Assembly (NCBI GenBank): GCA_943787295.1
Contig: CALSLW010000003.1
Location: forward strand, 1 to 64,000
Direction of reading: 5' to 3'
DNA: 64,000 nt
Origin: an uncultured Flavobacteriaceae bacterium
GTDB taxonomy: Bacteria > Bacteroidota > Bacteroidia > Flavobacteriales > Flavobacteriaceae
Shown here: positions 9,890 through 19,542 of the stretch, one piece after another
Position numbering within the stretch: the stretch's first letter is position 1
Layout of the letters: each line of letters begins with the position of its first letter
Made by a program: the position numbers and the translations under genes
Notes under the pieces: model-generated
Databases searched by the model: none
The model's input: only the letters and a program-made list of their open reading frames with translations
What the model was told of the DNA's origin: nothing

Positions 9890-10884
9890 TTACCCCCAGG
9901 AACGATTTTAAGATTTCTTATACAAACACTAAAAGGATAACGCTGTACACCTGCACTATTCAATACAGAAGGATGTTTGTCAAAGCTTAAGCGAAAATCA
10001 GGAATGATAGGTAAGGGCACAACAACCTGTCTAAATTCTGTCACATTATAACTAGAATCTGACCACAACTCTCCCGGTTCAATGGTTACACTCCCGCTGC
10101 CAGAAACAATCGGAACATAGCCTAGTGATATTTTTACATTTTCATCGGGATTATTCGGTAGGACTAAAAACTCCATTTTGTATTCAAATACTAAATTTTT
10201 TGGCGCTGTCCCAAAATTGGAAAATTCTTTTGATATAGTAGTAATTTCATTTTCTCCTGCACCATTAGCGATATAATACCCCACCATAGCATTTTCGCAA
10301 GGCGAAAAAGTTACGGTTGAATTTTCCGAAGGTCCAAACCAACCATCTTGCGGATTTTCCCAACCCCAAGTCACACTTGCGGTTTTCATTTGCAAATCAT
10401 CCTGATACTCAGCGGTAACATAGTCATTAATAGAAACAACATCAAAGCTATTCGCATTCGCGACGGCGTGTTGCATGTTGTATTTACCAAAAATATTGTT
10501 GTATTCTACTAAGACGGCAATTTGAGCATTAGTTTGTGGGTCATTAATATCTCCTTCTACTGTCGTGGTTCCACTTACAGTAGTAGTTGAGCCTACACTT
10601 GTTGTTCCCCCTTCAAATACCCATTTAAAAATGTCAAAGTTTTTTGAAGTGGTTACATAAGATACCCTAAAAACAGCATTATCAGGCATCATACTATTGG
10701 TCACTGTAAAACTGTGCTCTGAAGATAAAAAAGAAGCTTCCACCTCTCCGGTACGTCCGTTAGGATCTTCTGTTGGACGTATAATTGCATTAGCATCCTC
10801 TTCTAAAAGTGATTCAGGAACAAATTCTGGAGTGCAGGAACAGACCACGATTAAAAAACCAAAAAATGCAACGTTAAGCCTCAT
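9886..10884 (-). CDS. Hypothetical lipoprotein
   Basis: Signal peptide with lipobox (FLIVVCSCTPE); beta-rich sequence, no clear family. Confidence 0.6.
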   Translation of the reverse strand: MRLNVAFFGFLIVVCSCTPEFVPESLLEEDANAIIRPTEDPNGRTGEVEASFLSSEHSFTVTNSMMPDNAVFRVSYVTTSKNFDIFKWVFEGGTTSVGSTTTVSGTTTVEGDINDPQTNAQIAVLVEYNNIFGKYNMQHAVANANSFDVVSINDYVTAEYQDDLQMKTASVTWGWENPQDGWFGPSENSTVTFSPCENAMVGYYIANGAGENEITTISKEFSNFGTAPKNLVFEYKMEFLVLPNNPDENVKISLGYVPIVSGSGSVTIEPGELWSDSSYNVTEFRQVVVPLPIIPDFRLSFDKHPSVLNSAGVQRYPFSVCIRNLKIVPGGN

Positions 10885-11028
10885 AAAATAAAAATAGTTT
10901 ACAAAGATAAAGAAAACGCATTACACATTATTAAATAAAAACGCATTCCTTTACCTATTAACGTGCTAACACAACTTATAGTATTGCAATCATTGTATAA
11001 TTTCCCTTGTATAATGTTAAAAATTAAG

Positions 11029-11036
11029 TACATTTG
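11029..11036 (+). promoter_or_regulatory. Bacteroidetes-type -7 element TACATTTG upstream of rplU, with TTG at 11007-11009
   Basis: Match to TAnnTTTG with TTG about 19 bp upstream. Confidence 0.6.
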
Positions 11037-11056
11037 CAATCCAAAAATTAACAAAA

Positions 11057-11584
11057 ATGTATGCAATCGTAGAGATAGCAGGGCAGCAATTTAAAGTTGC
11101 AAAAGACCAGAAAGTGTTTGTACACCGTTTGGCACAAGACGAAGGAAGCAAAGTTTCTTTTGATCAAGTGTTCTTATTAGACGATGGAAAAGCAGTTACC
11201 CTTGGCGCCCCGGCTATAACTGGAGCTTCGGTAGAAGCAAAAGTAGTAAAGCACTTGAAAGGAGACAAAGTAATTGTCTTTAAAAAGAAAAGAAGAAAAG
11301 GATACCGTGTGAAAAACGGTCACCGTCAAGCATTAACAGAAATTCTAATCGAAGGAATCTCTGCTAAAGGTGGCGCTAAGAAGGCTGCGCCAAAAGCAAC
11401 AGCGGAAAAAGTAAAAGCTAAGCCAGCGGCTAAAAAGGCTGCCCCTAAAAAAGAGGCACCAAAAGCACAAGTGGATCTGAGCGGAAAAACAGTAGCTGAA
11501 TTAAAAGAATTAGCTAAAGCAAAAGGGATTACAGGTATTTCTTCTATGAAGAAAGCCGATTTAATCGCTGCTTTACAAGCATAA
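11057..11584 (+). CDS. rplU: 50S ribosomal protein L21 with Ala/Lys linker and Rho_N-like C-terminal extension
   Basis: MYAIVEIAGQQFKV...KKKRRKGYRVKNGHRQ; C-terminal VAELKELAKAKGITGISSMKKADLIAALQ. Confidence 0.95.
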   Translation: MYAIVEIAGQQFKVAKDQKVFVHRLAQDEGSKVSFDQVFLLDDGKAVTLGAPAITGASVEAKVVKHLKGDKVIVFKKKRRKGYRVKNGHRQALTEILIEGISAKGGAKKAAPKATAEKVKAKPAAKKAAPKKEAPKAQVDLSGKTVAELKELAKAKGITGISSMKKADLIAALQA

Positions 11585-11604
11585 TAATTTAAAACGATAC
11601 AACC

Positions 11605-11865
11605 ATGGCACATAAAAAAGGAGTAGGTAGTTCGAAGAACGGTAGAGAATCAGAATCGAAACGATTAGGTGTAAAAATCTTTGGTGGACAAGCTGCACGC
11701 GCAGGTAACATTATCGTGCGTCAACGCGGTACTGCTCACAACCCAGGAGAAAATGTGTATTTAGGAAAAGATCATACCCTTCACGCAAGAGTTGACGGGG
11801 TGGTACAATTCGTTAAAAAGAAGAACAATAAGTCGTATGTTTCTATTGTTCCTTTTGAAGCCTAA
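11605..11865 (+). CDS. rpmA: 50S ribosomal protein L27
   Basis: [29 protein letters not shown]. Confidence 0.97.
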   Translation: MAHKKGVGSSKNGRESESKRLGVKIFGGQAARAGNIIVRQRGTAHNPGENVYLGKDHTLHARVDGVVQFVKKKNNKSYVSIVPFEA

Positions 11866-11889
11866 ACACTTTTAAAGTAAAAAAAACTA

Positions 11890-11916
11890 AACCCACTCAT
11901 TGAGTGGGTTTTTTTA
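11890..11916 (+). terminator. Rho-independent terminator after rpmA
   Basis: AACCCACTCATTGAGTGGGTTTTTTT. Confidence 0.85.
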
Positions 11917-11919
11917 TGC

Positions 11920-13137
11920 CTAATCTTTTAGCGCACCATAAACAGCGCGGTTTAAAGCAATAATATATTCGTTAGTATTAGGAATTTTTTGGGTCATAAA
12001 AATGGCAATGAGTTCTTCGGTTGGATCGATAAAAAAATGCGTTTTAAAATAACCACCCCAGTAGATTTGACCTGTGCTGACTGGACTAGGATCTTTGGTT
12101 GCATTATACAAAACCCCAAACCCAAGACCAAAACCACGGCTAGGACCCAGCAATTGACCCACTTGGTTTTTTGTCATTTCAATTACAGAGGCTTCTGACA
12201 AAATGCGTTTTCCTTTATAACTTCCTTTATTGAGTATCATCTGACAAAAATGTAAATAATCTTCTGTAGAAGAAAAAAGACCATAAGTTCCCCCATAAAC
12301 GGTATTTCCACTTGTTTTAGCTTGAACAGGACTATTAACCAACTGTCTCTCTTCAGTAATCAAGTGCACTTGCATAACACGGTCGAGGTTTTCTGTCGCT
12401 ACATTATAATCTGTTTCTGTCATCTCAAGAGGAAGCAATATATTTTCCTTTAGATACTCATTAATAGGTTGCTGAGTGATCTTTTGCAAGATTAAGGCTA
12501 AAATGTCTGGTGCAGCACTGTAATACCACTGTTCCCCAGGTTGACTTATGAGTGGGACCTCTAATAACTTTGCGACTGGTTCTTCTAATTTTTTGTACAC
12601 AGCGGGATCAAACAAGTCGTTGTACATCAACTTAAAGAGTTGTTGATCAAAAAGACTTTCTCCTAGTCCATGGGATAATCCTGCTGTGTGGGTTAATAGC
12701 TGTTGTATGCTAATAGGCTGTTTTGCAGCAACTGTTGGTCCATCTATCCCGGTTGAGACATCTTCGATTACCCTAAGTTTTGCCAATTCTGGGAGGTAAT
12801 CTTGTGCTAAATCATCTAAGGACAAAAGGCCCTTTTCAATCAGTTGCATAATGGCAACGCTCATGATGGGTTTTGTCATTGACTGGATAAAGTAGATGCT
12901 GTTTTTTTCAAGCGGTGCCTTTGTTTGAACACTGTTATGTCCCAATGCTTTATGCCATACTTTTTCTTGACTGTGATAAATTAAGACTTCGGCTCCCGCA
13001 ATTTGACCCGCGTCAATTTCAGTTTTTAGGTAGTTTTCAAAATCAGAAAGTTGATCTACATCAAACTGTTTTTGCGCTTCAAGACTTACTCCAATACTGA
13101 AGAAAACACCAAAAAGAAGAAAAGACAGATGTCGCAT
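11920..13137 (-). CDS. Serine hydrolase (beta-lactamase class C / penicillin-binding-like)
   Basis: QSMTKPIMSVAIMQL (SxxK), YYSAAPDIL; signal peptide. Confidence 0.85.
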   Translation of the reverse strand: MRHLSFLLFGVFFSIGVSLEAQKQFDVDQLSDFENYLKTEIDAGQIAGAEVLIYHSQEKVWHKALGHNSVQTKAPLEKNSIYFIQSMTKPIMSVAIMQLIEKGLLSLDDLAQDYLPELAKLRVIEDVSTGIDGPTVAAKQPISIQQLLTHTAGLSHGLGESLFDQQLFKLMYNDLFDPAVYKKLEEPVAKLLEVPLISQPGEQWYYSAAPDILALILQKITQQPINEYLKENILLPLEMTETDYNVATENLDRVMQVHLITEERQLVNSPVQAKTSGNTVYGGTYGLFSSTEDYLHFCQMILNKGSYKGKRILSEASVIEMTKNQVGQLLGPSRGFGLGFGVLYNATKDPSPVSTGQIYWGGYFKTHFFIDPTEELIAIFMTQKIPNTNEYIIALNRAVYGALKD

Positions 13138-13168
13138 AAAAGTATTTTTAAGACAATATAATTAAATA

Positions 13169-13196
13169 AAAAAGCCGAGCAATTGCCCGGGCTTTT
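13169..13196 (-). terminator. Rho-independent terminator after ahcY
   Basis: Minus-strand AAAAGCCCGGGCAATTGCTCGGCTTTTTT. Confidence 0.75.
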
Positions 13197-13215
13197 ATTT
13201 TATAATCAGAATCTT

Positions 13216-14532
13216 TTAGTATCTGTAATATTCTGGTTTGAATGGCCCTTCAACAGTTACCCCGATATAATCGGCTTGATCTTTAGACAGCTCTTCTAAC
13301 TCAACTCCTAAGTGTTTTAAGTGCAAAGCAGCTACTTTTTCATCTAAGTGTTTTGGCAACATATACACCTTGTTTTCATATTTTTCTGGGGTATTCCACA
13401 GTTCAATTTGCGCAAGGGTCTGGTTAGTAAAAGAGTTACTCATGACAAAACTAGGGTGTCCAGTAGCACAACCTAAGTTGACTAAACGACCTTCTGCTAA
13501 AACGATCAATTCTTTCTCGTCTTCTAAGGTGTATTTATCTACTTGAGGCTTGATCTCCACTTTAGTATTCCCATAGGTGTCGTTTAACCAGGCCATATCG
13601 ATTTCATTATCAAAGTGACCAATGTTACAAACGATTGCTTTGTCTTTCATTTGTAAAAAGTGCTCCCCAGTAAGAATGTTTTTATTTCCTGTAGCGGTAA
13701 TCACAATGTCCATATTATCAACGACAGAATTGATTTTCTTCACTTCATAGCCGTCCATTGCTGCTTGCAGTGCACAGATAGGATCAATTTCAGTAACAGT
13801 AACAATGGCGCCAGCTCCTTTAAAAGAGGCGGCAGTTCCTTTTCCTACATCACCATATCCAGCGACTAAGACACGTTTTCCAGCTAACATTACATCGGTT
13901 GCACGACGCACAGCATCCACCGCACTTTCTTTACACCCGTATTTATTGTCAAACTTTGACTTTGTAACAGAGTCATTTACATTTATCGCAGGCATCGGTA
14001 ATGTGCCATTTTGCATACGCTCATATAAACGGTGAACCCCTGTAGTGGTCTCTTCAGACAAACCATTAATGTTTTCTACTAATTCTGGGAATTGATCTAA
14101 CACCATATTGGTTAAATCTCCCCCATCATCAAGAATCATGTTTAAAGGTTGTCGATCTTCTCCAAAGAAAAGCGTCTGTTCGATACACCAATCAAATTCT
14201 TCTTCATTCATCCCTTTCCAGGCATAAACAGGAATACCTGCAGCAGCAATGGCCGCAGCAGCATGATCTTGTGTAGAAAAAATATTACAAGAACTCCAGG
14301 TGACATCTGCCCCTAAAGCGACTAAGGTTTCAATTAATACGGCTGTTTGAATGGTCATATGTAAACAACCTGCAATACGCGCTCCAGCAAGGGGTTGCTC
14401 CTCGGCATACTCTTCGCGAAGGGCCATTAATCCGGGCATTTCTGCTTCGGCTAATTCGATTTCTTTACGACCCCAGTCGGCTAGACTAATGTCTTTTACT
14501 TTGTAAGGAAGAACGTTTGTTTTCTCTTTCAT
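13216..14532 (-). CDS. ahcY: Adenosylhomocysteinase
   Basis: [21 protein letters not shown]-terminal KPEYYRY; start taken at [11 protein letters not shown]. Confidence 0.95.
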   Translation of the reverse strand: MKEKTNVLPYKVKDISLADWGRKEIELAEAEMPGLMALREEYAEEQPLAGARIAGCLHMTIQTAVLIETLVALGADVTWSSCNIFSTQDHAAAAIAAAGIPVYAWKGMNEEEFDWCIEQTLFFGEDRQPLNMILDDGGDLTNMVLDQFPELVENINGLSEETTTGVHRLYERMQNGTLPMPAINVNDSVTKSKFDNKYGCKESAVDAVRRATDVMLAGKRVLVAGYGDVGKGTAASFKGAGAIVTVTEIDPICALQAAMDGYEVKKINSVVDNMDIVITATGNKNILTGEHFLQMKDKAIVCNIGHFDNEIDMAWLNDTYGNTKVEIKPQVDKYTLEDEKELIVLAEGRLVNLGCATGHPSFVMSNSFTNQTLAQIELWNTPEKYENKVYMLPKHLDEKVAALHLKHLGVELEELSKDQADYIGVTVEGPFKPEYYRY

Positions 14533-14586
14533 AATGGGTTTGTTAACTTTACGCTGCAAAAGTACAATCTTTCTTATCAAATCCCT

Positions 14587-15228
14587 ATGCCGTTAACAAA
14601 TCATTTTTCAGTAGTAAATAATTACAACTTAGCGGTTTGGAAGATTGATGAATCAGAAGAAAGCTTAAAGAATGAGCTGCTTTTAACCCCTAAACAACAT
14701 CAAGCCCTAACAGAAAGGAAGACCGTTAATGGGAGGCAAGGCTATTTAGCGGTTCGTTCTGCTTTGGTAAGTTTAGGGATTTCTTTAGAGGACTTATCGG
14801 TCAATGAGATAGGGGCGCCCCAGTTGCCAAAGGGCTATTGCTCCTTATCGCATACCAATACGCATGCGGCAGCGGTTTTCGCCCAGAATAATGTGGGCAT
14901 TGATCTAGAGGCCTATCGGCCAAAAATTTCACGAATTGCTTCAAAATTTGTCCATCCAAACGAGCAAGCCTTTTTACCGCAACTAGAAGAAGTCAAAGCT
15001 TTAACGCGGCTATGGACTGCCAAAGAGGCGATTTATAAAGCATTAAAAATCGCCGGATTATCCTTGCGTCAACAGATCGAACTGATGCCCTTTGACTTAA
15101 GCGATACCAGCGGAAGTGCTAAGGTGTATTTGACAGAACAGTCTTGTACTGTTCAATTGGAATTCTGTACTTTTGATCAACACGAACTAACTATCGCCCA
15201 CAACATTCAACATGAAAGTATCCATTGA
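14587..15228 (+). CDS. 4'-phosphopantetheinyl transferase superfamily protein
   Basis: [38 protein letters not shown]. Confidence 0.85.
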   Translation: MPLTNHFSVVNNYNLAVWKIDESEESLKNELLLTPKQHQALTERKTVNGRQGYLAVRSALVSLGISLEDLSVNEIGAPQLPKGYCSLSHTNTHAAAVFAQNNVGIDLEAYRPKISRIASKFVHPNEQAFLPQLEEVKALTRLWTAKEAIYKALKIAGLSLRQQIELMPFDLSDTSGSAKVYLTEQSCTVQLEFCTFDQHELTIAHNIQHESIH

Positions 15229-15472
15229 GATTACCTTAGCTCCCTTAGAAAAGGAGTATGAAACACCCATTAAGAATTTTATCCGGGTGTTGCGTTCTTC
15301 TCCTTTTGAAATTCAAGAGAATCCGTTAAGCACTCAGATCTATGGAGAATATCACGCTTTAATGAACTTTTTAACCCCCGCTATTGCCGACTCTTTTGAT
15401 GCAATTACCGCCGGAATGATTCATTTAAAAATCGTAAAAAGTGATCGCAGCGATTATCAACCCTTTATCTGA
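15212..15472 (+). CDS. Putative thiamine-binding (MTH1187/YkoF-like) small protein
   Basis: 86 aa; [19 protein letters not shown]...ENPLSTQIYGEY pattern; context with PnuC-like transporter and TPP riboswitch. Confidence 0.5.
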   Translation: MKVSIEITLAPLEKEYETPIKNFIRVLRSSPFEIQENPLSTQIYGEYHALMNFLTPAIADSFDAITAGMIHLKIVKSDRSDYQPFI

Positions 15473-16085
15473 TTTTTTCTTTGGGCAGTATGCCCTCTAT
15501 AGTCTTCAAGACATAGCGCTGGAAGTTACTGCTGTTTTCTTGGGTTTAGCCAGCGTTTGGTATGCCAAAGAAAATAAAATTGCTGTCTATCCTACGGGGA
15601 TGATATCCACCGCCATTTTTGTCTACTTATTGTGGAAGTGGCTCTTACTGGGAGATATGTTGATCAATGCTTATTACTTTATCATGAGTGTTTATGGCTG
15701 GTATTTTTGGATCCAAAAAAAAGGAGAACAAAGCCTGCATCCCATTGCCCGTATTAGTCAACAAGAAACCGTCATCAGTGTTGGCTTATTTTTATTTTCG
15801 ATTATCGGAGTTTATCAAGTTTACCAGTATTTTGAGATGTGGACCAGTTGGACTGCCTATATCGACACCTTTACCACCGCCATCTTTTTTGTAGGGATGT
15901 GGTTGATGGCGAGAAGAAAAATGGAGCATTGGATATTTTGGATCATCGGGGATATTATTTCTGTACCCTTGTATTTTTATAAAGGTTTGACCTTGACTAG
16001 TCTTCAATATATTATTTTCACTTTTATTGCCATTTATGGCTACCGAGCATGGAAACAGGAACTCAAACTTCGTCTGGCTGCCTAA
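15441..16085 (+). CDS. PnuC-family vitamin transporter (candidate PnuT, thiamin)
   Basis: Multi-TM; GVWYAKE-like, NAYYFIMSVYGWYFW, WIIGDIISVPLYFYKGL motifs; GTG start. Confidence 0.8.
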   Translation: MIAAIINPLSDFFFGQYALYSLQDIALEVTAVFLGLASVWYAKENKIAVYPTGMISTAIFVYLLWKWLLLGDMLINAYYFIMSVYGWYFWIQKKGEQSLHPIARISQQETVISVGLFLFSIIGVYQVYQYFEMWTSWTAYIDTFTTAIFFVGMWLMARRKMEHWIFWIIGDIISVPLYFYKGLTLTSLQYIIFTFIAIYGYRAWKQELKLRLAA

Positions 16086-16606
16086 GGGTGGTATTGTATG
16101 GTCCAGAGAGTACTGGGAAAACAACTTTGGCAAAGGCTTTAGCTGCGCATTATAAAACACCCTGGGTGGAAGAATTTGCGCGCCCTTACCTACAAGAAAA
16201 ATGGGAGAAGGAAAAAAGTGTTTGCACCCTTGAGGACTTACCCATCATAGCACAGGGACAACTTGATGCAGAAAATAAGGCCATCAAACAGGCGAACAAA
16301 TTGATCATTTGCGATACTAATATCTTAGTCACTAAAGTGTGGTCTGAAACCCATTTTGACGGCTATTGTGCGCCAGAGCTCGAAGCTATTTTAGCGAATA
16401 CCCACTATGATTTGTATTTGCTTACTTCCATAGATGTCCCTTGGGAAAAAGATGACTTAAGAGATCGTCCTAACGATCGCGAAGCCATGTTTACTTATTT
16501 TAAAGCACAATTAAATGCGTATAATTTTCCCTACCTAGTGCTGGAAGGAAATCCACAACAGCGCTTAGATAAAGCCGTTGCTGCAATTGAACAATTGCTC
16601 GATTAA
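16049..16606 (+). CDS. NadR-like P-loop kinase (AAA_28 family)
   Basis: VVLYGPESTGKTTLAKALA, VEEFARPYL, CDTNILVTKVW. Confidence 0.8.
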   Translation: METGTQTSSGCLRVVLYGPESTGKTTLAKALAAHYKTPWVEEFARPYLQEKWEKEKSVCTLEDLPIIAQGQLDAENKAIKQANKLIICDTNILVTKVWSETHFDGYCAPELEAILANTHYDLYLLTSIDVPWEKDDLRDRPNDREAMFTYFKAQLNAYNFPYLVLEGNPQQRLDKAVAAIEQLLD

Positions 16607-16643
16607 ATTCAATTAAATTACAAGCAGATTCTTTAAAAAGAAG

Positions 16644-16651
16644 TACTTTTG
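16644..16651 (+). promoter_or_regulatory. -7 element TACTTTTG upstream of TPP riboswitch
   Basis: TAnnTTTG consensus just before the aptamer. Confidence 0.5.
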
Positions 16652-16656
16652 TGCAT

Positions 16657-16733
16657 GCTCAAAGGGGTGCTCTAAAACAAGAGCTGAGATCAGACCCTAT
16701 GAACCTGGGCGGGTAATGCTGCCAAGGGAAATA
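16657..16733 (+). ncRNA. TPP riboswitch (THI element)
   Basis: Conserved GGGGTGCT...GCTGAGAT...ACCCTATGAACCTG...GGGTAATGCTGCCAAGGGAA. Confidence 0.95.
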
Positions 16734-16795
16734 GTAATAATTTAATTTAATTGTAACCAGAATAGTTACCCCTTTTATTCGTAAAATTTTTTCGA

Positions 16796-18985
16796 ATGAA
16801 AACAACTGTTTTTTTCTGTGTTTGTGCCTTAGGCATATCGTCTTTAAGCGCGCAAGAAGAACAAGCGAAAGATTCGCTTAACACTTCCCTTATTTCTCTA
16901 GAAGAAGTAAGTGTTGCCGGCCTAAGGGCTAATGACAAGCAACCGATTCCTTTTTCTGAAGTGACAAAAGCCGATTTAAAAAGCCGTAACCTGAGTCAAG
17001 ATTTGCCTATTTTGCTTAACTTTTTACCTTCTGTCGTAACAACTTCAGATGCTGGAGCTGGAATTGGTTATACAGGCATTCGTGTACGTGGTAGTGATGC
17101 TACCCGCGTGAATGTAACCATCAACGGGATTCCCTATAACGATGCAGAGTCACAAGGTACCTTTTGGGTGAATTTACCTGATTTTGCCTCTTCGGTTGAG
17201 AGCATTCAACTACAAAGAGGGGTAGGGACTTCTACAAATGGCTCGAGTGCCTTTGGCGCTAGCCTTAATATTTTAACCGATGCTGCTGCACCTGCAGCTT
17301 ATGCTGAAATCACTAATGCGGTAGGGAGCTTTGGAACCCTGCGCAATACTTTAAAATTTTCTACCGGTTTATTGAACGATCGCGTTGAATTCTCTGGACG
17401 TTTAGCGAAAATCGCTTCAGATGGCTACATTGACCGCGCGTCTTCTGATTTAAAATCCTATTTCTTACAAGGCTTATATAAGGACGAAAACACTTTAATC
17501 AAGGCTCTGACCTTTGGGGGACACGAGGTGACCTATCAATCTTGGTTTGGGGTAGATCCTTACACCTTAGAGAATGATCGTACCTATAACTTTGCCGGAG
17601 AGATTTACAATGAAAATGGAGACTTAACAGGCTATTATGATAATCAGGTCGACAACTATCGCCAGGATCATTATCAATTGCACTGGAATCAAACGTATAC
17701 CAATAATTGGTCTTCTTCTGTAGGATTAAATTACACCTATGGCCGTGGCTATTATGAAGAATATAACAACGATGCTAGTTTAGCAAATTTACGTCTAGAT
17801 GATGTCGTTTTAGGTGGGGCAACACAAAGTGCCACAGATGACATTACTCGCAAGTGGTTAGATAACGACTTTTATGTTTTAACGGCAAATGCACAATACA
17901 ATGTCGCTGAAACAAATTTAGTATTAGGGGGCTTGTACAGCACCTATGATGGGGATCATTTTGGGAAACTTATCTGGGCGCGCTTTGCCAGTAATGCACA
18001 GCCTAACCATGAGTTTTATCGCAATAAAGGAGAGAAGACAGAGGTCTCTTTCTTTGGAAAATTGACCCAAAAGATCAATAATAAATTATCGGGATATGTC
18101 GATTTACAATTCCGTAATATCAACTATACAGCAACTGGCACAGTAAACGATTTAGGTACGATAGACATTGATGACAGTTTTAACTTTTTCAATCCAAAGT
18201 TTGGGTTGACCTATGCCGCAAGTGAAAATGCACAGTGTTATATTTCTTATGCTAAAGCGCAAAGAGAGCCTAATCGTACCGACTATGAAAACGGCAATCC
18301 TCGCCCTGAAGTCTTAAACGATTTTGAAGCAGGACTGCGAAAAAAATCTGCTCGTGCGCAATGGAGTGCAAACCTATACTATATGCGTTATAAAGATCAA
18401 TTGGTTTTGACTGGCGGAATAGACGATGTGGGAGCACCGATTCGCGAAAATGTAGGAGATAGCTACCGTTTAGGGATTGAACTAGACGCTAAGATTGCCT
18501 TAAACGATCAATGGTTATGGCAACCCAATTTAACCCTGAGCCAAAACAAAAACAAAGACTTTAATTTTGAACGCGATGGTCAATTAGTCAATCTAGGGGA
18601 CACCAATATTTCTTATTCTCCTAATGTAGTGGCGGGAAGTAATATTGTTTTTGTGCCTTCGACTCAGTTCCAAGTGGGCCTATTGTCAAAATTTGTCGGG
18701 GAGCAATACATGGGGAATATTGATGCAGACTTGTCTAAACTCTCCTCTTATTTCTTGAATGATTTAAACATACAATACAACTTAGGCCCAATAAGTTGGG
18801 CCAAAGGGATATCCTTTTATCTCCTAGTAAACAATCTATTCAACGTGCAATTTGAATCAAATGGATACTTTTATACCTATAATGATACTTGGTCGAGTTC
18901 TACCCAAGTAACCACCATCGAGGGAGTGGGGTATTATCCACAAGCGGGGACTAACTTCTTGCTAGGAGCAACCATTAGATTGTAG
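16796..18985 (+). CDS. TonB-dependent outer membrane receptor (probable thiamin uptake)
   Basis: Plug domain, GIRVRGSDATRVNVTINGIPYNDAESQGTFW; C-terminal beta-barrel; downstream of TPP riboswitch. Confidence 0.9.
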   Translation: MKTTVFFCVCALGISSLSAQEEQAKDSLNTSLISLEEVSVAGLRANDKQPIPFSEVTKADLKSRNLSQDLPILLNFLPSVVTTSDAGAGIGYTGIRVRGSDATRVNVTINGIPYNDAESQGTFWVNLPDFASSVESIQLQRGVGTSTNGSSAFGASLNILTDAAAPAAYAEITNAVGSFGTLRNTLKFSTGLLNDRVEFSGRLAKIASDGYIDRASSDLKSYFLQGLYKDENTLIKALTFGGHEVTYQSWFGVDPYTLENDRTYNFAGEIYNENGDLTGYYDNQVDNYRQDHYQLHWNQTYTNNWSSSVGLNYTYGRGYYEEYNNDASLANLRLDDVVLGGATQSATDDITRKWLDNDFYVLTANAQYNVAETNLVLGGLYSTYDGDHFGKLIWARFASNAQPNHEFYRNKGEKTEVSFFGKLTQKINNKLSGYVDLQFRNINYTATGTVNDLGTIDIDDSFNFFNPKFGLTYAASENAQCYISYAKAQREPNRTDYENGNPRPEVLNDFEAGLRKKSARAQWSANLYYMRYKDQLVLTGGIDDVGAPIRENVGDSYRLGIELDAKIALNDQWLWQPNLTLSQNKNKDFNFERDGQLVNLGDTNISYSPNVVAGSNIVFVPSTQFQVGLLSKFVGEQYMGNIDADLSKLSSYFLNDLNIQYNLGPISWAKGISFYLLVNNLFNVQFESNGYFYTYNDTWSSSTQVTTIEGVGYYPQAGTNFLLGATIRL

Positions 18986-18993
18986 TATATAAT

Positions 18994-19017
18994 ACCCGTC
19001 TGAGTAACTGGACGGGT
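18994..19017. terminator. Possible bidirectional terminator hairpin between convergent genes
   Basis: ACCCGTC-10nt-GACGGGT; weak T tract. Confidence 0.4.
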
Positions 19018-19475
19018 TAATTTGACAATTCTAGGGTGTTTCCTCTCAAAATCGCTTGATACATCACCATAGAATAAATCTCAGTTTGACCTTCGGCTGG
19101 GTTGAGTAACTGCCCAGTTGCGAGACTGTACTGATAATCTTCGCAAGAACATTGCGCTAAGACCCCAGTAATTTGGGTTTGAGAACAATCACTGGGTAAA
19201 TGATTGGGGCAACTAGCTTCCCATGCCAGGTAGCTATCCCCGTTGAGGTTAAAAACAATGATGCCTTTATGTCCATAATTGGGCAAAAGTATTGCCCCGC
19301 CAGCAAAACGCAAATTATCATATTGTGGCAAACTCAAATTGATCGGGATCGAAAAACGCATGGCGGGAAGAAATGGATTGCGCTCAAGAGCATCATTACT
19401 GCATCCGATTAAAATGAATAGCATTACGCCATAAAGACACTTCTTTTTAAAACCAATCGATAGATTCTTTTGCAT
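19017..19475 (-). CDS. Rieske-like-fold lipoprotein with non-canonical ligand residues
   Basis: Lipobox ILIGC; EASCPNHLPSDC and AQCSCEDYQYSLATGQ; start taken at MQKNLSIGF. Confidence 0.55.
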   Translation of the reverse strand: MQKNLSIGFKKKCLYGVMLFILIGCSNDALERNPFLPAMRFSIPINLSLPQYDNLRFAGGAILLPNYGHKGIIVFNLNGDSYLAWEASCPNHLPSDCSQTQITGVLAQCSCEDYQYSLATGQLLNPAEGQTEIYSMVMYQAILRGNTLELSN

Positions 19476-19494
19476 TTTTATATATTTGTAAGAC

Positions 19495-19520
19495 ACCCTT
19501 CGTTAAATGAAGGGTTTTTT
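19495..19520 (+). terminator. Intrinsic-terminator-like hairpin in the greA leader
   Basis: ACCCTTC GTTAAAT GAAGGGT TTTTT, 23 bp upstream of greA ATG. Confidence 0.7.
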
Positions 19521-19542
19521 ATTCTATTTAAACGAAAAGATT

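Noticed and set aside
15792-16160. 122-aa minus-strand ORF
   Set aside because: Antisense to PnuC-like and NadR-like genes, whose motifs are clear
16610-16753. 11-bp inverted repeat CAATTAAATTA / TAATTTAATTG flanking the riboswitch
   Set aside because: AT-only low-complexity sequence; left arm lies upstream of the predicted TSS, so likely chance
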